A stretch of DNA of 64,000 nucleotides from Luteimicrobium xylanilyticum (GCF_009429125.1 NZ_CP045529.1:2170001-2234000), one strand, 5' to 3'; shown: positions 48,217 to 57,412, counted from the stretch's first letter. Numbers and translations: made by a program. Notes: generated by a model from the sequence alone, not told the origin.

Positions 48217-49956
48217 ATGGCTACGACGGTCGCGGACGTCATGGTGTCCGCCCTCAAGCACTCGGGCGTCGAGCGGGTCTACGGGATCCCCGGCGACAGC
48301 CTCAACGGGTTCGTCGACGCGCTCCGGCGTGACGGTGGCGTCGACTGGGTGCACGTCCGCCACGAGGAGGCCGCAGCCTTCGCCGCCGCCGCGGACGCGG
48401 CCCTGACCGGCGAGCTCGCCGTGTGCGTCGGCAGCTGCGGTCCTGGCAACACCCACCTGATCAACGGTCTGTACGACGCCCAGCGCAGCGGTGTCCCCGT
48501 GCTCGCGATCGCCGCCCAGATCCCCGGGCCGGAGATCGGCGGCGAGTACTTCCAGGAGACCCACCCGCAAGCGATCTTCGCCGAGTGCTCCGTCTACACC
48601 GAGCTCGTCTCGACGCCGCAGACCGCCGAGCGGATCTTCGAGATCGCCATGCGGCAGGCCGTGGAGCGCCGCGGTGTCGCGGTCGTCGTCGTGCCGGCCG
48701 AGGTCTTCCTCGCCAAGGCGCCGACGGCGCTGCTACAGCCCTCCCCGATCCGCGCGGCCTCGCCGATCGTGCGGCCCTCCGAGGACGAGCTGCGCGAGGC
48801 GGCGGGTCTCCTGGACGGTTCCAGCCGGGTGACGATCCTGGCGGGCGCGGGCTGCGCCGGCGCTCGGGCCGAGGTGCTCGCCCTCGCCGAGCGGATCCAG
48901 GCACCGATCGTGCACACCTTGCGCGGCAAGGAGATCCTCGAGCACGACAACCCGTACGACGTCGGGATGACCGGGCTCCTCGGCTTCGCTTCCGGCTACA
49001 AGGCGATAGCGGAGGCCGACGCCGTCGTGCTGCTCGGCACGGACTTCCCGTACCGACAGTTCCTGCCGCCGGGCAAGACGTACGTCCAGGTGGACGTGCG
49101 CGGCGAACGACTGGGCCGACGGGCCGGACTGGCCCTCGGGCTGGTCGGGACGGTGCGCGACACGTGCGCTGCCCTCACGCCGCTGCTCCGGACCGGAAGG
49201 GACAGCCACCACCTCGACGCCGCGCGGAGGCACTACCGGCACACCCGTAGCCAGCTCGACTCGTTCGCGGTCGACGACCACAACCGGGCCCCGATCCACC
49301 CCGAGTACGTCGCCCGCGTGCTCGACGACCTCGCAGACGAGGACGCCGTGTTCACCGTCGACGTCGGCTCACCCGTGGTGTGGGCCGCCCGCTACCTGCG
49401 GATGAACGGGGCCCGCCGACTGATCGGGTCGTTCAACCACGGGACGATGGCCAACGCGCTGCCCCACGCGATCGGCGCCCAGGCCGCGCACGCCACGCGG
49501 CAGGTGATCACCCTCTCCGGCGACGGCGGACTCGCGATGCTCCTGGGCGAGCTCCTGACCCTCACGCAGATGGACCTGCCGGTCAAGGTCGTCGTGTTCA
49601 ACAACCAGGCGCTGGACTTCGTCGAGGTCGAGATGAAGGCGGCGGGGATCGTCAACTGGGGCACCGAGCTGACGAACCCGGACTTCGCTGCGCTCGCCGA
49701 GTCGGTCGGCCTGCTCGGACGCCGCGTCACGCGCCCCGACGACCTCGAGGACGCCCTGAAGGAGGCTCTCGCGCACCCGGGTCCTGCCCTGGTCGAGGTC
49801 CTCACGGCGCGCCAGGAGCTGTCGATCCCGCCGGCGATCACGGCCGAACAGGCCAAGGGGTTCTCGCTCTATGCCATCAGGACGATCCTGTCGGGCCGCG
49901 GGGAGGAGCTCCTCGACCTCGTCAGCACGAACGTCGCCAGGAGGATCCTGCGATAG
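48217..49956 (+). CDS. poxB: Pyruvate:quinone oxidoreductase (pyruvate oxidase)
   Basis: A 579-residue thiamine-diphosphate/FAD enzyme that decarboxylates pyruvate to acetate and CO2 and passes electrons to membrane quinones. The catalytic Glu50 lies in RHEEAAAFAA. The SCGPGNTHLINGL and FQETHPQ segments are near-identical to E. coli PoxB. The thiamine motif is GDGGLAMLLGEL...FNN. The C terminus (IPPAITAEQAKGFSLYAIR) matches the lipid-binding regulatory tail of PoxB. AAGGAG is 6 nt before the ATG. A benzoylformate decarboxylase was considered and rejected. It ends the co-directional cluster. Confidence 0.93.
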   Translation: MATTVADVMVSALKHSGVERVYGIPGDSLNGFVDALRRDGGVDWVHVRHEEAAAFAAAADAALTGELAVCVGSCGPGNTHLINGLYDAQRSGVPVLAIAAQIPGPEIGGEYFQETHPQAIFAECSVYTELVSTPQTAERIFEIAMRQAVERRGVAVVVVPAEVFLAKAPTALLQPSPIRAASPIVRPSEDELREAAGLLDGSSRVTILAGAGCAGARAEVLALAERIQAPIVHTLRGKEILEHDNPYDVGMTGLLGFASGYKAIAEADAVVLLGTDFPYRQFLPPGKTYVQVDVRGERLGRRAGLALGLVGTVRDTCAALTPLLRTGRDSHHLDAARRHYRHTRSQLDSFAVDDHNRAPIHPEYVARVLDDLADEDAVFTVDVGSPVVWAARYLRMNGARRLIGSFNHGTMANALPHAIGAQAAHATRQVITLSGDGGLAMLLGELLTLTQMDLPVKVVVFNNQALDFVEVEMKAAGIVNWGTELTNPDFAALAESVGLLGRRVTRPDDLEDALKEALAHPGPALVEVLTARQELSIPPAITAEQAKGFSLYAIRTILSGRGEELLDLVSTNVARRILR

Positions 49957-49965
49957 CCGCCGGAG

Positions 49966-50394
49966 CTACCGCGTCCGCTGGACCATCATCAGCAGGCAGG
50001 GCCCGTCGCCGAGCTGGCCGCTCCGGTGTCCCTTGCCGCCGCCGACGTCGTCCGTCCCCTGGTCGCCGCCCCAGTGCAGGTCCCCCGGCCCCATCTCTAC
50101 CCGCGTGCCGTCCTGCGGCTCGATGAACCACCGACCCTCGAGGGCGACCACCCATTGCGGATACGGACTCTCGTGCCACTCCCCGACCCAGCCGACGGGC
50201 AGGTGCACGAACGAGACGTTCTGGAAGTCGCCGGGGACGTCGAGCACGGCGCTCGGCGCGGCACGCCCCCCGAGCGTCCGCGACACGAACCCGTCGAGCT
50301 CGGCACGACGCATCGTGGTGAGTCCCTGGAGGCCGCGTTCGAGCACCCAGTAGGGGTAGGTCGGTCCTGCGGCTCGCCTGTCTCGTTCGTCCAT
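49966..50394 (-). CDS. Cupin-domain protein
   Basis: A 142-residue protein with one cupin barrel: VSFVHLPVGWVGEWHESPYPQWVVALEGRWFIEP and VEMGPGDLHWGGD. The first motif has His and Glu in WHESPYPQW that could bind metal. It is convergent with poxB, 9 bp apart, and 55 bp upstream of the second quinone reductase on the same strand. It could be a dioxygenase-like or isomerase-like enzyme, or a sensor. It belongs to the same accessory block by position. Confidence 0.85.
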   Translation of the reverse strand: MDERDRRAAGPTYPYWVLERGLQGLTTMRRAELDGFVSRTLGGRAAPSAVLDVPGDFQNVSFVHLPVGWVGEWHESPYPQWVVALEGRWFIEPQDGTRVEMGPGDLHWGGDQGTDDVGGGKGHRSGQLGDGPCLLMMVQRTR

Positions 50395-50449
50395 GGTGGT
50401 GCAGACCCTCTCGAGCTCGTCAGCGTGGTGGTGGGCTTCGGCACGGCGT

Positions 50450-51472
50450 TCAGTCGGCGACGTCGATCAGCACCTTGCCCGTCGTGTGCTGCTCGACCGC
50501 GGCGTGCGCGGCCGTCGCGTCGGAGAGCGGGAAGCGGGTGAGCGGAAGGCCGGCGGCCTCTCCGACCGCCAGCGCCCCGGCCTCGACCGCGGCGCTGACC
50601 GAGCGGACCGCGGCGTCCTTCTCGGCCGGGGCCGTCGTGTAGGTGAGGATGAACGAGAGCTGTACGTTCTTCGTCATCGCCTGGTAGGACGGCACACGGG
50701 TCTCACCGCCACCGGGCGTGTAGACGGAGATTCCGCCGTGCGGCGCGATGACGGACATGTCCGTCGGCAGGTTCGCGTGCGCGTTCACCTCCACGATGAT
50801 GTCCACGCCGGCCGGCGCGATCCGCTTGATCTCGTCTCGGACGTCACTCTCCCGGTAGTTGACGACGTGGTGTGCTCCCGCCGCTTGCGCGAGCACCACC
50901 TTCCGTTCGTCCCCGACCGTCGTGACGACCTTCGCGCCGGCCCACACCGCGAGCTGGACCGCCGCGTGCCCGACGGCGCCCGTACCGCCCTGCACCAGGA
51001 CCGTCCTTCCCTGCAGAGTGCCGGGACGGAGCTCCGCGGGTCCCGCCGCGAACGACGTCAGGGCGCGGTGGGCGGTCAGCGCCGGGATCCCGAGGGACGC
51101 ACCGACGTCGAAGCTCGCGTCCGCCGGTAGATGAACCACCTGGCGCGCGGGCAGCACCACGAGCTCCTGGCTGGTCCCCTCGTGGCGGCGCCAGGCGGCG
51201 TCCCACACCCACACCCGGTCGCCGTCGGTGAACCCCGTGACCCCGGCCCCGACCGCGTCGACGACACCGGCTCCGTCCTGGCCCGGGACGTGCGGTTCGC
51301 GGAAGCGCTGAACCTTGCCGGCCCGGCTGCGGCGCGCGTCGATGTCGGTCGGGTTCACCCCGGACACGGCGATCCGCACCCGGACCTCGCCCTCACCTGC
51401 CTCGGGCACCGGCCGTTCGACGACCTGCAAGACCTCGACGTCGCCGGGCTTGAAGTGCACGACCGACTTCAT
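50450..51472 (-). CDS. NADPH:quinone reductase-like MDR protein, copy 2
   Basis: A 340-residue protein, a close paralogue of the one at 45445: the same SGVNPTDIDARR, HVPGQDGAGVVDAVG, LGIPALTAHRALTSFA and VQGGTGAVGHAAVQLAVWAG. It is intact, with GGGAGAG before the ATG. It lies on the opposite strand, about 4 kb from its copy. A TCCTACCGTCGGG string upstream of it (minus strand near 51525) also occurs before the first HbpS-like gene (42609-42621), hinting at shared promoter control. Confidence 0.9.
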   Translation of the reverse strand: MKSVVHFKPGDVEVLQVVERPVPEAGEGEVRVRIAVSGVNPTDIDARRSRAGKVQRFREPHVPGQDGAGVVDAVGAGVTGFTDGDRVWVWDAAWRRHEGTSQELVVLPARQVVHLPADASFDVGASLGIPALTAHRALTSFAAGPAELRPGTLQGRTVLVQGGTGAVGHAAVQLAVWAGAKVVTTVGDERKVVLAQAAGAHHVVNYRESDVRDEIKRIAPAGVDIIVEVNAHANLPTDMSVIAPHGGISVYTPGGGETRVPSYQAMTKNVQLSFILTYTTAPAEKDAAVRSVSAAVEAGALAVGEAAGLPLTRFPLSDATAAHAAVEQHTTGKVLIDVAD

Positions 51473-51630
51473 GCGGGCTCTCCCATCAGACGGATCGGTG
51501 GTCCCGATGCTCCCTGCCCCGACGGTAGGAACGGGGCGCGGCAGACTACCTGGCTCCCCCAGGGCCAGGAACCGCGGTCAGGGCGCGCGCGTGGCCCTCC
51601 TGCGGCCACGAACCCGTCGCCGAGACGCGC

Positions 51631-51636
51631 GACGAT
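51631..51636 (+). promoter_or_regulatory. Candidate -10 box of the topoisomerase IB gene
   Basis: GACGAT, 6 nt before the GTG at 51643; no ribosome site is visible. Confidence 0.35.
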
Positions 51637-51642
51637 CGCGAC

Positions 51643-52686
51643 GTGACGTCCACCTTCGCCTCCGCCAGCCCCACCCGGCATGTGCCCCGGCCGCCGGGAT
51701 TCCACCGGCTCGCCGCGTCGAACGCCTCGTGGGTGGACCTCGATGGCAGGCCGGTGACGGCCGCCGACCGCGCCAGGCTCACCGCGTTGCGGGTGCCGCC
51801 TGGATGGACCCACGTCTGGGCGAGCTTCGACCCGGTCGCACCGCTGCAGGCCACCGGCGTCGACAGCCGCGGACGCACGCAGTACCGGTATTCCGCGGAA
51901 GCCGTGCTCCGCGCCTCCCGCGACAAGTTCGCGCACCTGGCGGTCTTCGCCACGGCGTTGCCCGTCCTCCGCCGACAGGTCGCCTCCGACCTCGACGGCG
52001 ACGGCCTGGACGCGGCGGCGGTGACGGCAGCCGTGGTGCGCCTGCTCAACCAGGGCCTGTTCCGGATCGGGAGCGACCGCTACCGGCGGGACAACCACAC
52101 CTTCGGGCTCACGACGCTGCGCCGATCCCAGGTCGCGGTGGACGGCGCGTCCGCGACGTTCGACTTCGTCGGGAAGGAGCACGTCCGGCACGCCGTCACG
52201 GTCGTCGACCCGGACGTCGCTCGCGTGCTGCGGGAACTGCTCGCACAGGACCGGGCGGACGACTCCGACCTGTTCCAGATCGGTTCCCCGCCCCCGGGCC
52301 GCCGCATCGACAGCGTGACGGTCAACGCCTACATCCACGCGCACGCCGACGTCGCCTCCTCGGCGAAGACGTTTCGCACCTGGGGCGCCTCCGTGGCCGC
52401 GGCCGCCGTCGCCGCAGGCGCGCGCTTCGCTCCCGCGGGGACGAGCAACCACCTCCCGGACCACCTCCCGGTCCTCGCGGCCGCTCACCTGCTCGGCAAC
52501 ACGCCCGCCGTCGCGAGACGGTCCTACATCCATCCGGCCGCCGTCGACGTAGGACGGCGGGAGTCCGTCCGTAGCGCGGTCGCCGCCGCCGCCGAACGCC
52601 TGGGCACGGACGACGTCGGATCCGTCCACGCAGACCCTGCCCTCCAGGACGCCGTCGCCCTCGAGCTCGGCCGCGCCGTCAGTTAG
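51643..52686 (+). CDS. DNA topoisomerase IB (poxvirus/bacterial type)
   Basis: A 347-residue type IB topoisomerase that relaxes supercoils by a 3'-phosphotyrosine intermediate. Catalytic residues can be read: Arg in RRDNHTFGLTTLR, Lys in FDFVGKEH, Arg in KTFRTWGAS, and the nucleophile Tyr in ARRSYIHPAA. The N-terminal domain opens GFHRLAAS...GRPVTAADRARL and holds WTHVWASFDP. Length fits the family. Bacterial TopIB genes are patchily distributed and often transferred. It stands alone between two oppositely oriented genes. Confidence 0.93.
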   Translation: MTSTFASASPTRHVPRPPGFHRLAASNASWVDLDGRPVTAADRARLTALRVPPGWTHVWASFDPVAPLQATGVDSRGRTQYRYSAEAVLRASRDKFAHLAVFATALPVLRRQVASDLDGDGLDAAAVTAAVVRLLNQGLFRIGSDRYRRDNHTFGLTTLRRSQVAVDGASATFDFVGKEHVRHAVTVVDPDVARVLRELLAQDRADDSDLFQIGSPPPGRRIDSVTVNAYIHAHADVASSAKTFRTWGASVAAAAVAAGARFAPAGTSNHLPDHLPVLAAAHLLGNTPAVARRSYIHPAAVDVGRRESVRSAVAAAAERLGTDDVGSVHADPALQDAVALELGRAVS

Positions 52687-52703
52687 GCCTGGCGGCGCCC
52701 CGC

Positions 52704-53543
52704 TCAGGCGACCAGGTCCAGCCCGGCGTCCCCTTCCGACCCGTCGGCACCGCGCCCGTCCTGCAGCTCGTGGTCGCTCGACTCGACCGCGTGGCACACG
52801 AGGAGATGCAGCCCCGACGCGCTGATCTCCAGGCCCTGGACCAGCGCCTTGCGCGTCTCGCCCTCGCCGTCGGGCACGTCGACGGCGGTCAGCCTGAAGC
52901 CGTGCGCCTCCTGGCGGTCCCAGATCGCGTCGAACCGTTCACCGTGGGCGGCGCGGACGTCCGCGAGGACCTCCCCGTAGCGCGCGTCGCGCGGGTCGCC
53001 GTAGAAGCGCAACGCGGCGGCCGCCCACGCGGCGGCGCGCACCCACCGAGGCGTGAGACGCCGGTAGACCGAGCCGAAGGCGAGCTGCACCAGGTTGCGG
53101 GACGGCGTGACCCGGTCGTGCCCGATGCGCCGCGCGAGGGAGTTGGCGACGACGATGTCCTGGTTCCGGTCGACCACGACGGCGGGCGTCGACGGCACCG
53201 AGCCCAGCAGGGCGGACGCCGCCCGGGTCACCGCAGCGGGCCGGGCGGGTACCAGCTCCTCCTCGCCGGCGTCGATCCGGGCGAGCCGCATCAGGTGCCT
53301 CGTCCCGTCGGTGTCGAGGAGCAGAGCGCGCGCCAGCGAACGCAGCACCTGCTGCGAGGGCTGGACCGACTGCCCCTGCTCCAGACGCGTGTAGTACTCC
53401 CTGCTCATTCCCGCGACGTCGGCGAGCTCCTCACGGCGAAGGCCCGCGACGCGGCGCCACCCGAGCCCGACCTGCAGCTCGACGTCCTCGGGCCGGACCA
53501 TCGCTCGGCGGGCCCGCAGGTACGCCCCGACCAGATCACCCAT
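52704..53543 (-). CDS. XRE-family regulator with MmyB-like ligand domain
   Basis: A 279-residue regulator. An N-terminal helix-turn-helix covers about residues 20-60 (GWRRVAGLRREELADVAGMSREYYTRLEQG), followed by a PAS-like MmyB domain (VVVDRNQDIVVANSLARRI; FGSVYRRLTPRW). Family members often control an adjacent SDR or oxidoreductase gene. The start ATG 53543 is supported by a GGGAGGGGA site. It lies tail-to-tail with topoisomerase IB and divergent from the LAL regulator. It is a candidate controller of the 41-51 kb cluster, by position only. Confidence 0.9.
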   Translation of the reverse strand: MGDLVGAYLRARRAMVRPEDVELQVGLGWRRVAGLRREELADVAGMSREYYTRLEQGQSVQPSQQVLRSLARALLLDTDGTRHLMRLARIDAGEEELVPARPAAVTRAASALLGSVPSTPAVVVDRNQDIVVANSLARRIGHDRVTPSRNLVQLAFGSVYRRLTPRWVRAAAWAAAALRFYGDPRDARYGEVLADVRAAHGERFDAIWDRQEAHGFRLTAVDVPDGEGETRKALVQGLEISASGLHLLVCHAVESSDHELQDGRGADGSEGDAGLDLVA

Positions 53544-53678
53544 CGTCGTCCCCTCCCACCTCACGCCACTGCGACCCACCGATCCTCACCGAGCAGGGGC
53601 GCGCGACACATCGGCCGAATGGCCACATCACGTCCGCCACGACCGTCAGGCCGCCGGGTCCGCGCCCCTGATCGCCGA

Positions 53679-53684
53679 TAGCAT
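53679..53684 (+). promoter_or_regulatory. Candidate -10 box for the LAL regulator
   Basis: TAGCAT on the plus strand about 80 bp before the ATG at 53767. It lies in the 223-bp divergent region between the two regulators. Confidence 0.3.
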
Positions 53685-53766
53685 CGAACGACCGGCATCT
53701 CGGGGGCGCTGCCGGCCCGAGGACCAGTGCGCGACACCAGCGCCCCGATGAAGGACGAGCACCCCC

Positions 53767-56514
53767 ATGGCCACGATCCGCCCCGCGCCGGACGCGGAGC
53801 TCTTCGGCCGTGAAGCGGAGCTCGCACTCCTCCGGGGGGCGGTCCACGACGGCCGAGGCTCCGAGGGCACGGCGATCCTTCTGACCGGCGAGGCCGGCAT
53901 CGGCAAGACCTCGCTGCTGCAGGCGGTCCGGGAGATGGCCGGCGACGGCTTCCGGGTGCTGAGCACGCAGGGCGTGCGTGGGACGGGCAGCGCGGGCTAC
54001 GAGGGCCTGCACGCGCTGCTCGCCCCCGTGCTGTCGCACCGGCACAACCTCCCGTCACGGCAGCGGCAGGCGCTCGAGGTCGCGTTCGGCATCACGGACG
54101 GCAACCCGGCCGACCGGCTGATCACGAGCATCGCGGCCTTCGGTCTTCTCGAGGACGTCGCGGTGCTCGAGCCCGTGCTGGTCCTGGTCGAGGACCTGCA
54201 CTGGCTCGACGAGCCGACCGCGCAGATCGTGGGGTTCCTCGCAGCCCGCGTGCGAGCGGCCCGCATCACGCTCGTCGCGACCGCCCGCGCCGACGCCGTG
54301 TACCCGGACTGGCAGCCACACTTCCCCGAGGTCGTCGCCCTCGGGCCGCTCACCGACGAGGAGGCCGACGAGCTGCTCCGCCGCCGCGCACCGGTGCTCG
54401 GACGCGCCGAGCGGGACGTCGTGCTCCGACAGTCCCGCGGCAACCCGCTGGCGCTCACCGAGCTCGCGGCCTCGCCGGGAACGCTGGAGCCGACGCGGTT
54501 CGTCGGTCCTTCGCGCGTCGCGATGACCCGCCGCCTCGAGCAGGGGTTCCTCGCCGAGGTGGCCCTGCTGCCGGAGGCGGCGCAGAGGGCGGCTCTCGTC
54601 GCAGCCGCCGGCGAGGGCTCGCCCTACGGCGAGGTGCTCGCAGCCGGCGCCGAGCTCGGCGTCGGCCACGACGACTTCGTCGTGGCCGAGCGCGCCGGCC
54701 TGCTGCGGCAGGAGAGCGACCACTACCGTCTGCGGCACCCGCTCGTCGGCTCGGCGCTGGTCGAGAGCGCCGACTCGAAGGCGCTCGGCGAGGTGCACGC
54801 AGCCCTGGCCCGGGCGACGACGGACCGCACCCGCGCGGCCCGACACCGCGCGGCGGCGGCGACGGGTCCCGACGAGGCCGTGGCCGGCGCTCTCGAGGAG
54901 GTCGCGGTGGCTGCGGCCCGGCGGGGCGCGCGGGCGGAGGCGGCCACCGCGTGGCACCGCGCCGCGGAGCTCAGCGCCGCGCCGCGCGACCGTGCCCGTC
55001 GTCTCGTCCAGGCGGCCGCGCTGGCCCGCGAGGCGGGGGCGCCCGCGCTCAGCGCCGAGCTCGTCGCCACGGCGCTGCCGCTGGTCGGCGACGAGGAGGC
55101 GCTCGTGGTCGACCTCGCGCGCGTCAACTGGCTGCTCGCGGGAACATTCGGGAAGGTCGGCCTGTCGGTGCCCGACTTCCTCGCGACGGCCTCCGGCCTC
55201 CCGCGTGTGTGCGACCGGGTCCAGATGCTCGTGTGGGCGGCGGTCACGTGCTACATGGGCCAGGAGCCGTCCCCGAAGATCCGCCGTGACGTCGCGGCAG
55301 CGCTGGCCGCGACGACGACGTGCCCCGGCTCGCGGGAGAGCGTCTACAAGCAGATCGGTCTCCAGCTCACCGACCCCTCCCCCCACATCGAGGATGTCGA
55401 CGCCGCCATCGCGGTCCTCACCGGTCAGGCGGACGAGAGCGACCGCATGCTGCTGGTGTCCCTCGCCCTCGCCGCGGAGGACGCGGGCGACCTGACGGCG
55501 TCGGAGAAGGTGTGGACCGCGGGCGCGGAGCTGTCGCGCCGCACCTCGAAGCTCGGCGACGAGATCATCTTCGTCGCGGGCCGCGGAAGCGTGCGCGTGA
55601 CGTCCTCCAGCGCGCTCGAGCGTGGACTGACGGACTCGGAACAGGCCCTGCGCATGAGCGACGACCTCGGACTGCCGGTCGTCGGCGCGCTGGCAGCGGC
55701 GAACATCGCGCGTGCGCGGTCCTGGCGAGGCGAGACGGAGCTGGCGCAGCAGGCCCTGGACGCGTCCCTCGCCCTCTCGCGCGACAGCGCGATCTCCCGG
55801 CTGCTGGCGAGCCAGCACTGGTCCGAGGGTGTGATCGCCGCCCACGAGGGCCGGTTCGACGCCGCCGTCGACGCGCTGCTCCAGACCCGGGTCGATCCCG
55901 TCATCGGGCTGTGGGCCGGGGGCGAGCTGGCCGAGCCCGCGATCAGGGCGCAGCGACCCGAGGCCGTCGAGAGCTGGCTGGCGACCGCGGCCGGCGCCGT
56001 CGAGAAGAACGGCGCACCGCACCTGGCGATGCTCGTCGACCGGAGCCGCGCGATGCTCGGCCCCGCCGGAGCCGCACGAGCGCACTTCGAGTCGGCCCTG
56101 CGTCACGGTGAGCGCAGCGGCGCCCACCTCGAGGTCGCCCGCACCCGCCTCTACTACGGGGAGTGGCTGCGCCGGGAACGGCGGCTCGTCGAGGCCAGGG
56201 CGCACCTGCGTGCCGCGACCCAGGTGTTTCGGTCGCAGTCTGCCCTCGCGCTCGCGGAGCGCGCGTCGCGGGAGCTGCGGGCGGCCGGCGGCGTCGACGA
56301 CCGGCGGGAGGGCCCCCGAGACGCCACGCGTGAGCTCACCGGTCAGGAGCTCATCGTCGTGAGACTGGCCGTCCAGGGCCTGTCGAACAAGGAGATCGCC
56401 GACGAGATCTACCTGTCGCACCGCACCGTCCAGGCGCACCTGCACCGCGCGTTCGTCAAGCTCGGGATCAACCGACGCTCACAGCTCGCCGCCGCGCTCG
56501 GCGACGCCGCCTGA
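53767..56514 (+). CDS. Large ATP-binding LuxR-type (LAL) transcriptional regulator
   Basis: A 915-residue STAND-type regulator. Walker A is GEAGIGKT at residues 41-48, Walker B is VLVLVEDLHWLDEPT, a long TPR-like helical region follows (about 350-840), and a LuxR helix-turn-helix ends the protein (ELTGQELIVVRLAVQGLSNKEIADEIYLSH...). Such proteins (MalT-like) switch on catabolic or biosynthetic operons after binding an inducer and ATP. No receiver domain. It overlaps the convergent lysoplasmalogenase-like gene by 36 bp. It is a plausible activator of the cluster to its left. Confidence 0.93.
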   Translation: MATIRPAPDAELFGREAELALLRGAVHDGRGSEGTAILLTGEAGIGKTSLLQAVREMAGDGFRVLSTQGVRGTGSAGYEGLHALLAPVLSHRHNLPSRQRQALEVAFGITDGNPADRLITSIAAFGLLEDVAVLEPVLVLVEDLHWLDEPTAQIVGFLAARVRAARITLVATARADAVYPDWQPHFPEVVALGPLTDEEADELLRRRAPVLGRAERDVVLRQSRGNPLALTELAASPGTLEPTRFVGPSRVAMTRRLEQGFLAEVALLPEAAQRAALVAAAGEGSPYGEVLAAGAELGVGHDDFVVAERAGLLRQESDHYRLRHPLVGSALVESADSKALGEVHAALARATTDRTRAARHRAAAATGPDEAVAGALEEVAVAAARRGARAEAATAWHRAAELSAAPRDRARRLVQAAALAREAGAPALSAELVATALPLVGDEEALVVDLARVNWLLAGTFGKVGLSVPDFLATASGLPRVCDRVQMLVWAAVTCYMGQEPSPKIRRDVAAALAATTTCPGSRESVYKQIGLQLTDPSPHIEDVDAAIAVLTGQADESDRMLLVSLALAAEDAGDLTASEKVWTAGAELSRRTSKLGDEIIFVAGRGSVRVTSSSALERGLTDSEQALRMSDDLGLPVVGALAAANIARARSWRGETELAQQALDASLALSRDSAISRLLASQHWSEGVIAAHEGRFDAAVDALLQTRVDPVIGLWAGGELAEPAIRAQRPEAVESWLATAAGAVEKNGAPHLAMLVDRSRAMLGPAGAARAHFESALRHGERSGAHLEVARTRLYYGEWLRRERRLVEARAHLRAATQVFRSQSALALAERASRELRAAGGVDDRREGPRDATRELTGQELIVVRLAVQGLSNKEIADEIYLSHRTVQAHLHRAFVKLGINRRSQLAAALGDAA

Positions 56515-57300
56515 GGCCGTCGCGCCGGGCACGGCTCCAGACGGTCGAGGCAGGTGCTTGCTCCTCGGAGCGGCCCACATGTCGCCGGCACGGTGGAGCA
56601 CCCCGGCGACCAGCAGCGCCTGCCCGACGCCGTAGGTCGCCATCACCGCGACGCTCCCCGCGGTGCCGGCCGGGTGCCCGGCGAAGCGGCCGAGCGCGAT
56701 GAGGCCGTCGGACACGAAGAACACCGCACCACCGAGCCCGGCGAGCCGGCCGAGACCGGTCGACAGCACGGCCATCGCCGTGAGCATCGCCCCATACACC
56801 AGCACGGGGACGAGCATCGTCCCGGCGTGCGGCGCGCAGACCCCGACGAGCACCGCGAGCGCCACCGCGTACCCGGCGACGGTGAGGGGGCGGACACGAC
56901 GACGGTCGGGCCAGAACGCGGTGACGTAGGTGGTCTGGGCGAGCAGGAACGGGCCGACCATGAGGAGGAACCTGAGGTCGTCCGCGTCCCCGCGGACGGT
57001 GCTCGGCAGGACGTCGCCGAGCCAGGACAGCGCGAGGGCCGCGAGCGCCCACCGGGTGATGCGCGCGAGGGGTCGGGTGGACGCGCCGAGGAGGACGGCC
57101 GCGAGGAGCGGCATGAGGAGCGCCTGGGTGACGGTCGCGAGGGTGTGGGCGCCCAGGAGCAGCGCGACGACGTGGGTCGCGAGGTCGAGCCCGTAGAGGG
57201 CGCCGGGGACGACGACGCGGGCGAACGCGGCGCCGACGCTCTCGCCCGTGGCCGGCTGGTCGGGTCCGGGGGCCGGTCGGTCGTGCTGGCCGGGGGTCAT
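56479..57300 (-). CDS. YhhN/TMEM86-family membrane protein (lysoplasmalogenase-like)
   Basis: A 273-residue membrane protein with about eight hydrophobic segments (ALYGLDLATHVVALLLG through TYGVGQALLVAGVLH). Conserved acidic/polar motifs of the family are present: ALALSWLGDVLPS, FLLAQTTYVTAF and FFVSDGLIAL. Eukaryotic members cleave the vinyl-ether bond of lysoplasmalogens; the bacterial substrate is uncertain. The start ATG 57300 gives an N-terminal Pro/Gly-rich tail of about 25 residues. The C terminus overlaps the LAL gene antisense. Confidence 0.85.
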   Translation of the reverse strand: MTPGQHDRPAPGPDQPATGESVGAAFARVVVPGALYGLDLATHVVALLLGAHTLATVTQALLMPLLAAVLLGASTRPLARITRWALAALALSWLGDVLPSTVRGDADDLRFLLMVGPFLLAQTTYVTAFWPDRRRVRPLTVAGYAVALAVLVGVCAPHAGTMLVPVLVYGAMLTAMAVLSTGLGRLAGLGGAVFFVSDGLIALGRFAGHPAGTAGSVAVMATYGVGQALLVAGVLHRAGDMWAAPRSKHLPRPSGAVPGATASGGVAERGGEL

Positions 57301-57412
57301 GGCGGGTCCTCGTCCGTTCGTCGCTGCGGGCACGCCGTCGTGCCCGACGCCGCAGCCTCACCCCGGCCGCACCCTGCACCCCGGGTCTGCGGACGGCAAG
57401 CGGCTGGGTGTC

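Noticed and set aside
48217-49956. Benzoylformate decarboxylase, suggested by the nearby mandelate-racemase homologue
   Set aside because: The SCGPGNTHLINGL and FQETHPQ segments and the GFSLY C-terminal tail are those of PoxB, so a mandelate pathway is not supported.
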